NCBI GenBank assembly: GCA_028023455.1
Contig: JAQFVV010006621.1
Coordinates: 435,452 to 499,451 of the forward strand
Length of the DNA stretch: 64,000 nt
Source: Epiperipatus broadwayi
Lineage: Eukaryota; Onychophora; Udeonychophora; Euonychophora; Peripatidae
Reading direction: 5' to 3'
Positions 37,250 to 48,679 of the stretch are shown here, one piece after another (the first letter of the stretch is position 1; each line of letters begins with the position of its first letter). Below the pieces are notes generated by a model. It had not been told where the DNA came from. It saw nothing but the letters and a program-made list of their open reading frames with translations, and did not search any database. A program made the translations under genes and the position numbers.

Positions 37250-38932
37250 TGTAACAGGAATTAAAACTGCTTAATTACACCTTTTAAGACTTTTTTTAAC
37301 TTTTACAACTCGAACTTGAAATTTTAAAAACTTTCTAATTATTTATTTTAATTTTATGAAATCATATTATTTTGCAAAATATCTTTTTAAAAACTCATTA
37401 CTCAAGCAGGAGAGTAAATAGAATTAATACTTACATATCAATCATATGCCCAGTCAGACTGCGATTTAATAAAATATTAAACCGACAGTCATTTCTCCAG
37501 ACCGAAGTAGCTCTCCGGCTGCCTGAAACATGAAACATCCCATATGGAATTTATAACAGGTTTAAAATCCAGGGCACCATCCAATACTGAGTTTGGAACC
37601 CATGAGATGTCAATAACATGTTTCAAGTTCTTGACCCATGGCTAGTTCTTTACATGAGACAGGCTGCACATTTGATTGTGAATGGAGAGAGATGGGGGAA
37701 AAGATTGACAAAATGACATTAACAATTTTAAACAAAATTTATTTTTAAAAAAAAAACAAAAAAAATACTATGATAATAATTATAAAAGCAAGAATAAGAT
37801 ATAATTAAAATGTAAACACATAAGAAATATTATATATTTAATAAATTTTGCAGGCTTATTTTAACGAGTAAGATTTAAAAGTTGTTATCCTGATATTAAT
37901 ATTTACCTAGAATTTATAGTGCTGCTTTTGGACTTTATTTGTCATTTCAACATTGTCTTGGTAGCAATTCTATTAGTCTTTAATTTCCATAGTAGGTATC
38001 ATAGTTCCTGGATTTCTTTTGTAGTTGGGTTGTAGTTTGTAGTTGGGTGATCACTCCTTTTTGTCCTCAGATCCAGTTAGTTTCTTGGTCCTGGTGTTGG
38101 TATTTCTAACTGAAAGATAGCTTCTTGTGGTCCCTTGTTCAGGTGGCTTGGTTTACTTAATTTTTACTTAATTTAGTAGTGCGGGTTGAAACTTTGGCAG
38201 AAGACGAGTCAGAGTAATATGTTACAGCATTTTGCTAAATGGCACATGGGAGAATAGCAGAAAAAAATGACCGAACAAACATTCAGTTCTAGCCAATCAT
38301 TTTTTTTAATCTGGCTTGAAATGAACTTAATTCAAACTTAACAACTCTGGCTTAACTCAAAACTTAACCACTGAATTCAAAATTCTATTTCAACTTTCTC
38401 TAAAATAATAGAGAATGGATGCCTTTAATATTATTCTGACTCCACCTCCCTGCTCTAGCTTCAACACATTTTATCTCCAAAAATTTAATTATAATTTACA
38501 TTTCTTTATTTCTGTTTCGAATTTTAATTACAGAGATTAGAAATTGTTCAACTAATCAGTCTGGAATTTTAATCCCCAACCTGATTCCCCCCCCCCCCCC
38601 CCCCCCCCCCCCCACCACAAACCTGATTATTTTTGTACATACTATTTTAATTAATCACAAACCTTTTAGTTTTTAAATTAAAAACACTTTTTTATTCCTT
38701 TTAAAGAATATTTTTATCAGATAATATTGTATAAAAGAAAGACAAGTTGTAATTATTAGTTTCCAACTTATCTTTAAATTTCCCTGTATTTTAGTTTTTA
38801 TATTTTCAAGCATTGATTCTGATATTTTTTTTTTAATTTTATATATTTATTTAATAAATAAAAACAAGTAAACTATTAACTCATATATACACACGCACCT
38901 GCACAACACATGTATATATATATACTGTTACA
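37250..38932 (-). repeat. 5' LTR of the gag-only element
   Basis: Right copy of the direct repeat, with intact ends TGTAACAG and CTGTTACA. It is about 66 bases longer than its partner. The main difference is an insertion at about 38587-38625 made of a 27-base C run and a repeated AACCTGATT. The rest aligns base for base with the left LTR with scattered substitutions. Confidence 0.9.
38587..38613. repeat. Poly-C tract (27 bases) inside the 5' LTR
   Basis: An uninterrupted C run on the plus strand, absent from the partner LTR. In the element's own direction it is poly-G. The flanking CCTGATT / ACCTGATT duplication suggests slippage or an insertion event; an assembly artefact is also possible. 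Confidence 0.9.
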
Positions 38933-38966
38933 ATATATATATATAATCAGTGATTAGTTTTAATGG
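38933..38966 (+). repeat. Family F, remainder of the interrupted plus unit
   Basis: After a short (AT)n, the sequence resumes as AATCAGTGATTAGTTTTAAT and GGGCAGG, which matches the plus unit just after its microsatellite core, with an internal deletion. This shows the LTR element landed inside a pre-existing family F unit. Confidence 0.75.
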
Positions 38967-39630
38967 GCAGGTTTTGAGCATTCCGTCATCTGATTTTCAG
39001 TGATATGAATGGCTGAAGAGTTGGAGAATGAATATAACTGAAGCTTATACATTAAAGTGTATAGATTTGCTATCTTAATATAAACTGAGCACTGATTATA
39101 TATGTGTGTGTAGGAGATTATAATCAAGACAAACCAATGAGTGCAGGTTCAGTATGAAAGACGTATATTCACATCATTTTTTTCACAGGTATATAATCAA
39201 GTGTATCAGTTACATTGGAGATGGTGAATTACTGTAAGGAGCTTGAAAGCCTGGGTTCAAATCCCCTTTAATTACATCTACGCTAAGTATATACACTATG
39301 CTTATATTTCTAAGTTACATATTCAGCCTGCATTCTTCTCATCCCTCTTTTGTATATTTAAATAGACCTATTAACATCCTACATATGAGGGTCAGATTTA
39401 TTTAATGTCAACATGGGTATGACTATAATATTGGCATCATGAAGAGTTTTGAGCATTCCATCACCTGATTTTCAGTGATATGGGTAGTGAAGAATTGGAA
39501 AGTGATGTTCATTGAAGCCTGTCCATTAAAGTAAGTAGATTTGCTATCTTAATACAAACTTAGTACTGATTATATGTGTGTGTGGGAGAATATGATCCAG
39601 ATTAATTAATGAGTTCTGTTTCAGTGTGCT
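38967..39630 (-). repeat. Family F tandem array, minus arm of locus A
   Basis: Family F in the opposite orientation to 31690-32688. The landmark GAGCATTCCGTCATCTGATT at 38976 recurs as GAGCATTCCATCACCTGATT at 39451, a 475-base unit spacing. It contains TGGGTTCAAATCCCC near 39250, the best B-box-like match in the family. The arm ends near 39630 at the unit start, like the outer end of the left arm. Confidence 0.85.
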
Positions 39631-39656
39631 CATCTCTCCTAACTCAGGAGAGATGA
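39630..39656. repeat. Perfect 11-bp hairpin at the outer edge of the family F minus arm
   Basis: TCATCTCTCCT pairs perfectly with AGGAGAGATGA around AACTC. It begins exactly where family F similarity stops. Confidence 0.85.
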
Positions 39657-39770
39657 CCATGCTAATGCAGTTAAATAACACTCATCAGCAGCAGCACTCT
39701 CACTCCACACTATAGATTCAGGTCATAAAATTGTTTTTTCTAGTACCAGAATCATATCCAGATGTGATAA

Positions 39771-39822
39771 TCTCTGCCAGTGCAAAATTAGAGAAGTCTC
39801 TGCCAGTGCAAAATTAGAGAAG
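39771..39822. repeat. Perfect 26-bp tandem duplication
   Basis: TCTCTGCCAGTGCAAAATTA plus GAGAAG occurs twice without change at 39771-39796 and 39797-39822. Confidence 0.97.
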
Positions 39823-40083
39823 CCATTGAGATACTTAAAAGGCCAGATTGTATCAATTAGTGAGATGATACATGCAAATTTCCTCCTATTGGTTAAGATT
39901 TTTTTTAAAAAACATTCTTAATTTAACATTTTTGCTATTGGTGGAACTTTAATGTTTTTTTTAATCAGTGATTGTAGCACCTCTGCAACTGTCTTTTTAT
40001 CTTTTATCACCCAATAGATGACTTGTGCGATCAAGTCAAAACATTGGTATATCAATATTTAAATTTTTTAACATGGATGAACC

Positions 40084-40086
<3 letters not shown>

Positions 40087-40158
<72 letters not shown>
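40087..40158. repeat. (AT)n microsatellite
   Basis: About 70 bases of uninterrupted AT dinucleotides. Confidence 0.97.
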
Positions 40159-40159
<1 letters not shown>

Positions 40160-40650
40160 CATTAAAAGCCCTCAACACTTAGAAAATCTCGATATTATTA
40201 ACAATCAACAATTTCTAACTGTTTTCAACACAACCTTTTTTTAACAATAAAGGTGAAATCCCATCTTTATTAATGATGCAACATTTTATATAAATACTAA
40301 AGACTGTAACTTGACCACAGAGATTGAACTTATTTATACAAAGAAGTTTAAATAAACCTTTTTAAACAGGTAAATATAACCTGTTTTGAATGCAGGCTAA
40401 TAAATAATTAATTATAATATTACAAATTTCCAATTATAATTTTCAAATTGTACCCAAAGTATTACTTAAATAATAAATGTAATAATGTTCAAAGCTAAAT
40501 TCGTTTGTAAGTAATCATTAAAAGCCACTTAACACTTAGACAATACCCATATCATTAATAATCAATAATTTCAAACTATTGTCAAGGCAACTTCATTTTA
40601 ACAATAAAGGTGGAATCTCACCTTTATTAATGGTTTAGTATACTTAAATG
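40159..40650 (+). repeat. Imperfect long tandem duplication, 357-base spacing
   Basis: The segment at 40159-40275 (CATTAAAAGCC, CAACACTTAG, TTATTAACAATCAACAATTT, AACAATAAAGGTGAAATCCC) recurs at 40516-40640 with about 80-85% identity by eye. Each copy ends in a hairpin built on AATAAAGGTG/CACCTTTATT. The stem is perfect in the second copy (40603-40628) and has one mismatch in the first. There is no coding content. Confidence 0.75.
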
Positions 40651-41282
40651 TGTGTGTGTATTATCTATCAATAATGCAAACTCACAAGAATATACTGATA
40701 ATAATGCATTAATATTTGATATTTAAATAAAACTGCAATGCTTTTTACATAAATAATAAATTGTTACTGTATTTCATTCAGTAGCATTAAAAATTATTAA
40801 TGTTTTTCATGTGATAATTATTTAATAGCAAGTAAAAATCATTCTTGTAATTTCAATTTAGTTTTAGTTTTTAACACAAAAAATTAAAATAGTTTGAGAA
40901 AGTTATTTTTCTACAAAATATATAGTTTTAGCATTTGATTACAGGCCAAAAAACTAATTATTTTTATCTTTATAGGTCTTCTTATTTTTCAACAACTAGA
41001 AATCAAATTACTTTTTACTATTCTCATTGCAATACTATATTGCTTGAGAAAAGGGCCTTAGATAATCATTATTTATATATATGTTGGTGTGTGTGTATGT
41101 GCATGTGTGCAAGTTACTGGGAAAAAACTTGTTTAGCCTCAGGAGAATTATCAATTAAAAATAATTGATACTTTCTAGCAACATCAAATGATAAAGTTAT
41201 TTATGTTTACATGGATGTAATCTCTTAATTAACATTCTTTACTAAACTAAAAATTTATGAAAAATATAAATTCAATATATAT
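40651..41282. other. AT-rich non-coding stretch
   Basis: No feature beyond short TG runs at about 41083-41105 and an (AT)n run at 41275-41299. The 77-codon open frame at 40935-41168 has no recognised motif. Confidence 0.55.
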
Positions 41283-42110
41283 ATATATATATATATATTA
41301 AATAGATGGATTTGAACTCATCTTCTTTTTCAAACAACTGATACACATGACCATACACATGTGAAAAAGATAAATGATTCCCAATATACATATTTTATTT
41401 AGAATCAGTACTCATTAGGTCAGATCATAATCTCCCACACATATATACAATCAGGATTTGGCCTATATTAAGATAGAAATTCCTCAAACTTTAATGGAAA
41501 GACTTCAATTTTTCACTCTTCCAACAATTCAAATATCCATTTCATTGAAAAAACAAATGAGGGAATGCTCAAAGCCCTAGGTGAACCTGGAAATATTTGA
41601 TACTGTGGTAACACCCACATAGACATTAAGTCAATCTAAATCCTTATACTATCAGACTATTACATATTTATTTATAATAATATAAAAGGAATAGTAGGGA
41701 CATATACTATGATGTAATCTATTTCCAAAGTAATATGTAATTAACCTATTCATTCAGTATTCTCAATGTTTACTAAAATAAGTAGAGATATTTAAACTAG
41801 GATTTTCAGTTTATATCATCCACTCCATCTCAAACAACTGATATACATGACCATTTCCAATATATGTATTTAATTCTGAATCAGCTCCCATCCATTGGGA
41901 TAGATCATAGTCTCTCACATAAATATACTGTCAATGATCAGCTTATATTAAAATAGCAATTCCTTAGACTTTAATGGGCATGCTTGAATATTCTCACTTT
42001 TCAACAATTTAATCATTCATTTCATTGAAAAACCAATGATGAAATGCCAAAACCCTTGATCAATTTGATATTGCAATTATACCCTTGTAGACATTAAATC
42101 AGGGTTTGAT
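41283..42110 (+). repeat. Family F tandem array, plus arm of locus B
   Basis: About 1.7 tandem units. The landmark CAAACAACTGATACACATGA near 41332 recurs as CAAACAACTGATATACATGA near 41832, a spacing of 500. Further landmarks are AAGATAGAAATTCC, ACTTTAATGGAAAGACTTCA, TTTCATTGAAAAAACAAATG, GGAATGCTCAAAGCCC and their counterparts in the second unit. This is the same sub-family as 2181-2760. Confidence 0.82.
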
Positions 42111-42695
42111 TACAATATTAAATCTAACAAGGGCTTTGAGCATTCCATAATTGGGTTTTCAATAAAATAGATGTTTAAATTATTGGAAGGGTGACAAGAT
42201 TGAAGCCTGTTCATTAAAGTTTAAAAAATTGCTATCTTAATATAAGTAGAGAACTGATTGTATTTATGCAATGGATATTGTGATCTATCTCTAATTCTGC
42301 ATGAAATATGCATATTGGAAAACTTTATTTTTTTTTAACATTTTACATACTTTTGCAGTCATGTGTATTGGTTGTTTGAGATTGAGTGAAGAATAAATAT
42401 AGAAAATATTATGTTTAAATATTTCTAATTTATTATATTAAACATTCAGTATACTGAATGAATGTATTAATTACATATTGCATTGGAAATAGTATAAGTT
42501 CAACTCATCCCTCTTCTATTAATGGATATATAATGGTCTGATAATATGAGGGGTGAAATTGACATAATGTCTACATGTGTGTGACTACAATATTACAACC
42601 ATCAAGAGCTTTCAGCATTCCATTGTTGGTTTTTCAATAAAATGGTCAGTTGAATTGTCACAATAGTGAAAGGATTGAAGCAACTAATCATCTCA
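42111..42695 (-). repeat. Family F tandem array, minus arm of locus B
   Basis: Directly follows the plus arm in reverse orientation. GGGCTTTGAGCATTCCATAA near 42131 and GAGCTTTCAGCATTCCATTG near 42605 mark successive units, spaced 474 bases. The junction lies at about 42110 with only a few dozen unpaired bases between arms, so 41900-42320 could fold into a long imperfect hairpin. Confidence 0.82.
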
Positions 42696-45600
42696 ATATT
42701 AATACTTCTGATCCAATACTATTCAATACATTAATATACTCTAATAATTCTTTTAAATGAATACTGTGATTACAATGCAACCTTACTACTCATAAATAAA
42801 ATTTCTCTTATTTAATTCTTCTAGATTCATTGATTTCTTATTCTGATTCAAAAGCATATTTAGTTATTGTTGAGTTAGAAATAATGACAAATTATAGACT
42901 GTTCTTAATGTCAAAAAAACAATAATGCCTAAAAGAAAATTCAACTTTGCATCTTTTTTTTAGAAATCTTCATAATAATATCAATATTTTTACTACTTAT
43001 TTATATTTCATAAAGATTTTTGTAGAAAGATTTACAAAATATTGCAAAGGAATTTATAGATTCCATTCTCCAACAATATCTCTATTAAACTTCTTATTAA
43101 CAATCATTAATTATAAGGTTCCTGTTTTGTGTTTGTGTTTATTTACATTTACATATATCAGTGTATTATAAATTTCATATGTAAATAGATAAATACAATG
43201 TTTATGTAATATTCTGAATCTGTTAAAGAGATGCCAATTGCATCTATTAACTTAAAATATAGCTGGTTTTTTTTTTTTAGATCTGGAAAAAATATTGTTT
43301 AGAACCTTATAACAATTCCATTTTTCAACTTAATTTTTCCAATTGAAAATTCTTGGTGAAACAGCCAAAAAGAGGGTTTTGTTTTGCGAGAGTCTTAGTT
43401 GATGAACTACATCTTAAATTATGGATTTATCTTATTAACAAGTTTTTATACATTTTTGTCAGGAAACTTCTAATACCTGGTAAGCAATATATGAAAAACA
43501 GAAAATTACTGCCAAAGCAAACAATCATTTAATTGATAAAATCTTACAATACATTCTCAACATTTATAAAGTATGATTTATTGTACTAATTACCTGTCTT
43601 AAAAATTGTCATTCTTGTCAGTACAATTCTATTCTTTTATGAACATTTTTGGCAAACTAAATCCAATCATTATACTTATTTCTATAAAATTTACTATATT
43701 TTAACATAAACAATCAAAACAAAAGTTAATTATCTGTTCTTTATGCCTTTTTGTAATAAATTGCAGAAAATAATGTGTTCAAAGGTACTTTTATTACACA
43801 TGTAGTTTTTTTATCTTCTAACTGTGTAATACAGAATATCATCTACAGCTCACAGATTCTATAAGATGTCATATGTTTTTTTTTAATTCCAATACTACTT
43901 TTTTACTTAAAACACTGCATGATTACATATTTATTTGATGTCTGACTTTTGAATATCAAAATAACAAATGACATATACACGTTTTATTGCAATGGCAACC
44001 TTTTATTTTTCTGTCAATATAAAAATTCTAATTTTTGAATCCACTACAATCAACTTCTGGATAATTTATTTTTAACGATTAATTTTTTTCTGTTATAATA
44101 GAAATTAGATGATATAATCAATTTATTTCATACTCCATTTTCATACAACCTATGTTTGGAATTAACATTCAATTATGTTATTTAACTAATGTATCTTTGT
44201 TTCTGTTCTTTCAAAAATTTCTAAACTTTTACTTAATTGTTCTATATAAAGATTAAATATCCTGGCAAAGAATAAACAGTTTGTTTTTTCAAGAGCTTTT
44301 GTGTAATAATCAATGTAATAAAATATTTTTAATGTTTGTCTGACAATATTCAAACGACATTAGATGTTTAGATTTATGATAGATTTATGAATCATGTTGC
44401 TCTCATTCACACTATTAAAAACATATTTAAATTTACCTTGTTATGTGAAGAACCTAAAATAATTTTAATATTTAGTACTTCAAAAAACTACAATAATATT
44501 ATGAGTATAATACATAATAAAAATGAGACATATAATAAAACAATTTTGGCTGGAGCTTGTTTAACGAAAATCCTGTTAAAAATTTTAATATGTGGGTCCT
44601 AATGTGACTTATATTAAATAAAATTCTTATTCAAAATCACTTTCTTTTAATACTTTGGAATTTTTTTGAGCACAAAAAGTATTTTGAATTATTACAATAA
44701 ATAAATAAGTAGATAATACGTAGGCAAAGTACGTAGAGCAATACATATAAGAGACAACGACAGACAAATACAGATATACAAATAGGTATTTTATTATAAA
44801 AGATTTTTTAAATTATAAAGATTTTAGTACTTTTTTTAAAAAAAATGTTAGTTAAAAATAATTATAATCTTTTGAGATTTCCAAATAATTAGCTTATTAA
44901 ATGAGTATTCATTTTCATCTTTTGTTTAAGCGCATAATGAATTTAGATTATTAAATTTCTAATTATAATGCTTAAAAGATTTTAAAAAATAGTCCCAACT
45001 TTAATGTATATTAGCAATATATTATTTGTGTAAAAGAAATTGTTTTATTATGATAAAATTAAATGTGGAGTGATAATGTAATAACATCCATAGTTAATTA
45101 CACACCGATTGTTACTCTTAAATATAATAAAGGTTTATAATTAAATGGTTATGTTTTGTAAAAGACTAGGAAAGTGATTTTTAAAAATGTATATTAATCA
45201 AGTCTAAAATTTATAAATAACACATCAAATAAGTTACTGTTGAAAATTTTATCTTAGAAAGCTTATTTAGAAAATATTTTCTATTGGTAGAAAATTAAGT
45301 ACTCACTATATATATATATATTGCAAATTTTATTGCAATAATCAGTCAAATATTAATATATAATATATGATGTAAATAATAAAAATAGATTGCAAGATAA
45401 ATAAAATTTAGCAAAATAAATCAAATTGAAGTTTTTTGAGACCATTGACGCAAATGGACTAAATAGCAGAAATATACACCTTACTAAATAAATTATATTG
45501 TAAAATTTATATAATAGTTTAATTGTATGACGATTTTATATTTCATTGGTCCACTGTTTTATAAAATAACTATGTAGAGAAGATATTTAAGATTATTTAA

Positions 45601-45739
45601 ATAAGATTATCAAATAATAAGCAATTGATTGAATTTAGAAATTTACATCGACAATAAATTTGCAATTAGCTACTTTAAAATATTTTGTTAGAAAAAACTA
45701 GTATTTTTCTTTTCTTACATTTAATATTTTAAGCGCAAG
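42696..45739. other. AT-rich non-coding stretch
   Basis: About 3 kb with no coding signal. The 71- and 74-codon open frames (42947-43171, 44387-44602) show no motif and have AT-driven composition. A short (AT)n lies at about 45307-45321. Confidence 0.55.
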
Positions 45740-45890
45740 TATATTTTATATACCTGGTCTCTAGATGTAATATAGGGGATTTGAACATAGAATTTTAAAC
45801 TCCTTCTGTCCATCCACTCTACCTCATACAACCAATGCACAAGACCACAGACATGTGAAAAAGATAAATGATCTCCAGATATTTTTAACA
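45740..45890 (+). repeat. Family F repeat, fragment
   Basis: Carries TCTAGATGTAATATAGGGGA, TTTGAACATAG, CCACTCTACCTCATACAACC and GAAAAAGATAAATGATCTCC in the family order, about one third of a unit. Confidence 0.75.
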
Positions 45891-46043
45891 ATAACTATTT
45901 TAGCTTCTACTAATAAATAGTTTCTAAATTATTGATAATTGTTTTACAAAATTTTTGGATTATATATATTTATGTTTCAGCATTCAAATATACACACACA
46001 TATATAATATAAATAAAATGTCCGTTAATTAGAACAATATTGT

Positions 46044-46125
46044 AGTCATAATAAAAATATTCAATATAATGGTAATAAACTATTATAAGTTATTACCGTT
46101 ATATTGATTTTTTTTTACTATGATT
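46044..46125. repeat. 82-base imperfect palindrome
   Basis: The arms 46044-46078 and 46090-46125 are inverted copies of about 35 bases with roughly 85% match (TCAATATAATGGTAATAA against the reverse of TTATTACCGTTATATTGA) around an 11-base loop. It may be a short foldback or MITE relic. Confidence 0.75.
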
Positions 46126-48679
46126 ATATGCATGTATAATGTTTTTTTCGCATTAAAAATGATGAAAACAAAAAATGAATGAAAACATTCTGTGTAATAA
46201 CTAATTAGGTAACTATTAATTATTAATGACAGCTATAAGTTAAACTATTTGCTTAATTTTGCGCCCACTTAAAACCAAAAGCAGTGTCATTTTTATTTCA
46301 AATCCAAAGTATTTTATAAATTTAAATTCAAACAAATATTATATAAGCATAAAAACGTTGAAGAATCACATCTTCTTTAATATTCTGAAAATATTAACTC
46401 ATATTTCCTAAAAAGCTAGGTATGTTATATTAGATATATTTAATAATTAATTATGATGTAAACAAAAGAAAGAAAAAGTCGAAGTAATAACTAGAGAACT
46501 ATGTTTAGCAGTGGTTTTCAGGGTAACTATTATTTATTGTTGTCATCCCTAAGTTAATCTCTTCACTCTTGTAGCCAATAATAAAAAAGGTCTCTCACAC
46601 TTGTAAAAATATCTGTCTGGGTTTAAATCATATAAATTGTTTGACTAGAAGTAAAAGATGGAGCAAACTGGCAAGAAAGTTATTATTGGTTATTAGAGCA
46701 ATATACTTTAACATAAAGGATTGTCAATAATAATTGATAGTTTCTTATCCTCACCTCTTCTGACCATATTTTTTCTAGTTATTATAGATTACATTGTAGT
46801 TTAAGGTCAGAATATAAAAGTTCATATAAAGTTATCACTTACAAGCCTAGACTGTTGTATGGATAATGCTTTAGGGTGATGTAAACTAAAGTAATAGATG
46901 CTTTAAAATGTAGACCTTATTCCAAAAATTAAAAAAAATAATGTTTGTTCTTTTGAAGTATGGGTTATACCCACTATAGTGGTAATTATTTATTGATACA
47001 CAGGTTTGTACCAGGAACCAAATGATACAATCATATACTAAATATGTATGGATAAATATAAATTTTAAAAATAAATATTTATTTGGTGAAAGTTGAATGG
47101 TTACATTTCTTTTTAGAAAGTTTGTCACTTAAAAGTTTCATTCTTTAATTTTATTAAAACTGAAAAATAAATAAAATCCTTTTGGAAGAATTTGTGCTTG
47201 GGTTTTAAATGATCATCATAATATTAGTTAACATTAATATGTATTTGGATTGAAACACTTTATTCAAATGTTATTAACCATTCATATTAATATATATTTG
47301 GATTGAGTTGTAAAAGCAAACACAAGTCAAATGGTTTTATAAAAATATAATTTATTAACATGGAATATTCATATATACTTATATACTCAGAACTATTAAT
47401 ATGTATAGATGTTTAAGTTTAAGATCTTATAATATTTATAATGATAAAATTTTATAATGTGAAATATTTAAACAGTAACCAAACCATGATTTTCTACAAA
47501 TGTCATTCCTTTATATATTTCTAGATGTCCTTATTAGTTTTTCCAAAGATGGTAGTTCTTCTTGGGCATTGGTGATGTTAGAGGGAAAAATAGCAACATT
47601 GGTATTTTTACATAGGATTTAGTATCAGTAGTACTTTGGTAGTCTTGCATATTTTCCAGGTGTTTTAGCTGATGTGGTTTATGTTTCCCAACCATACATA
47701 TTTCTATTAGATAAAGTCATCACACTTGTGTTAGAAAATGAAATATCAAAAATTACCATAAAACAGTCAGCATAATATAGCTATTTATGTTTCAGGGGAA
47801 CAGTTTTAACAAATGGTTCCTCGTTTCTGGATTGGATCACTGCAACACTGCTTCTTATGATGAGTCCTTAAATAAACTGAAGTACACTGGACTGAAATAC
47901 AAAGCAAGACTTCACTGTAATTCCTTAGTTGTTTGTTTCAGACCTATTTATATCTATTTGATTTTGTTCAATATGTTTCTCTAAAAACATTCATCAACAA
48001 TTAATTATTAAGATTTGATCTCTGTTTCTTTAAAACAACATGTTTTTGTACAATATTTTCTTTTTTTCACAACATGTTGTAGAATCAGTTTTACAAATAT
48101 CTTATCATGATTTGATACATAAATGCATGAAAGAACAAAATAGTTTTTTTCTCTTTATTTATATAGTTAGATGATAGAAAGAAAAAAATATATTGTCAAG
48201 ATTTTATCCTCTAATGATAACTTCTAAAATATTATTAATTCCAAAATTTCAATATTAAATTTGCTTTGTCATCCAATTTTCTATAATATCAGTTTTTATT
48301 TAAAACTCAATTTAAAAAAAGCAAACTAAAAATGATTCAGAATATTTTAGATTATTTAGAAACTGTGCAATTCAAATTATTTCATGTATCAAAAGCATTT
48401 TTCGTTTTTCATTTACAGTGTAATTTTTCATTCCATTTTTTCTCACTTATTACAAAGTAACATTATAAATTGTTCAATATTATTATTGAATGCATAAAAT
48501 ATTTTTTTCTTTTAAACTTTTAAATCATATGCACACATACACACATATAGCAGTTTATACATTTCTACACAGCTTTGTAATATAATTAATCTGGGCTGTG
48601 AAAGATTTGTTTTAGTTACTATACTAAATTTCAACATAAATATGAAAATTATTAATTTGGACCTCCATGACTGTCATAT
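46126..48679. other. AT-rich non-coding stretch
   Basis: No gene is supported. The open frame at 47787-47984 follows a TTTCAG that could be a splice acceptor, but it has no recognisable domain and no donor is evident. Confidence 0.5.

Larger units (their letters stand above)
32689..38932 (-). mobile_element. Gag-only LTR retrotransposon (Ty3/Gypsy-type), minus strand
   Basis: Two direct repeats of about 1.62 and 1.68 kb flank a 2.94-kb interior. The outer ends are TG...CA with inverted TGTAACAG/CTGTTACA, intact in the right LTR and mutated at the outer end of the left one. A tRNA-Lys-like primer-binding site adjoins the right LTR and a polypurine tract adjoins the left LTR, so the element reads leftward. 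The interior holds a decayed gag and a possible protease fragment but no RT, RNase H or integrase, so the copy is non-autonomous or internally deleted. The LTRs differ at roughly 5% of positions by eye, so the insertion is moderately old. It sits inside a family F unit, in its (CA)n(TA)n core; AT repeats on both sides hide the target duplication. Confidence 0.88.

Noticed and set aside
47787-47984. Open frame after a TTTCAG acceptor-like site
   Set aside because: No recognised domain, no matching donor and no neighbouring exon.
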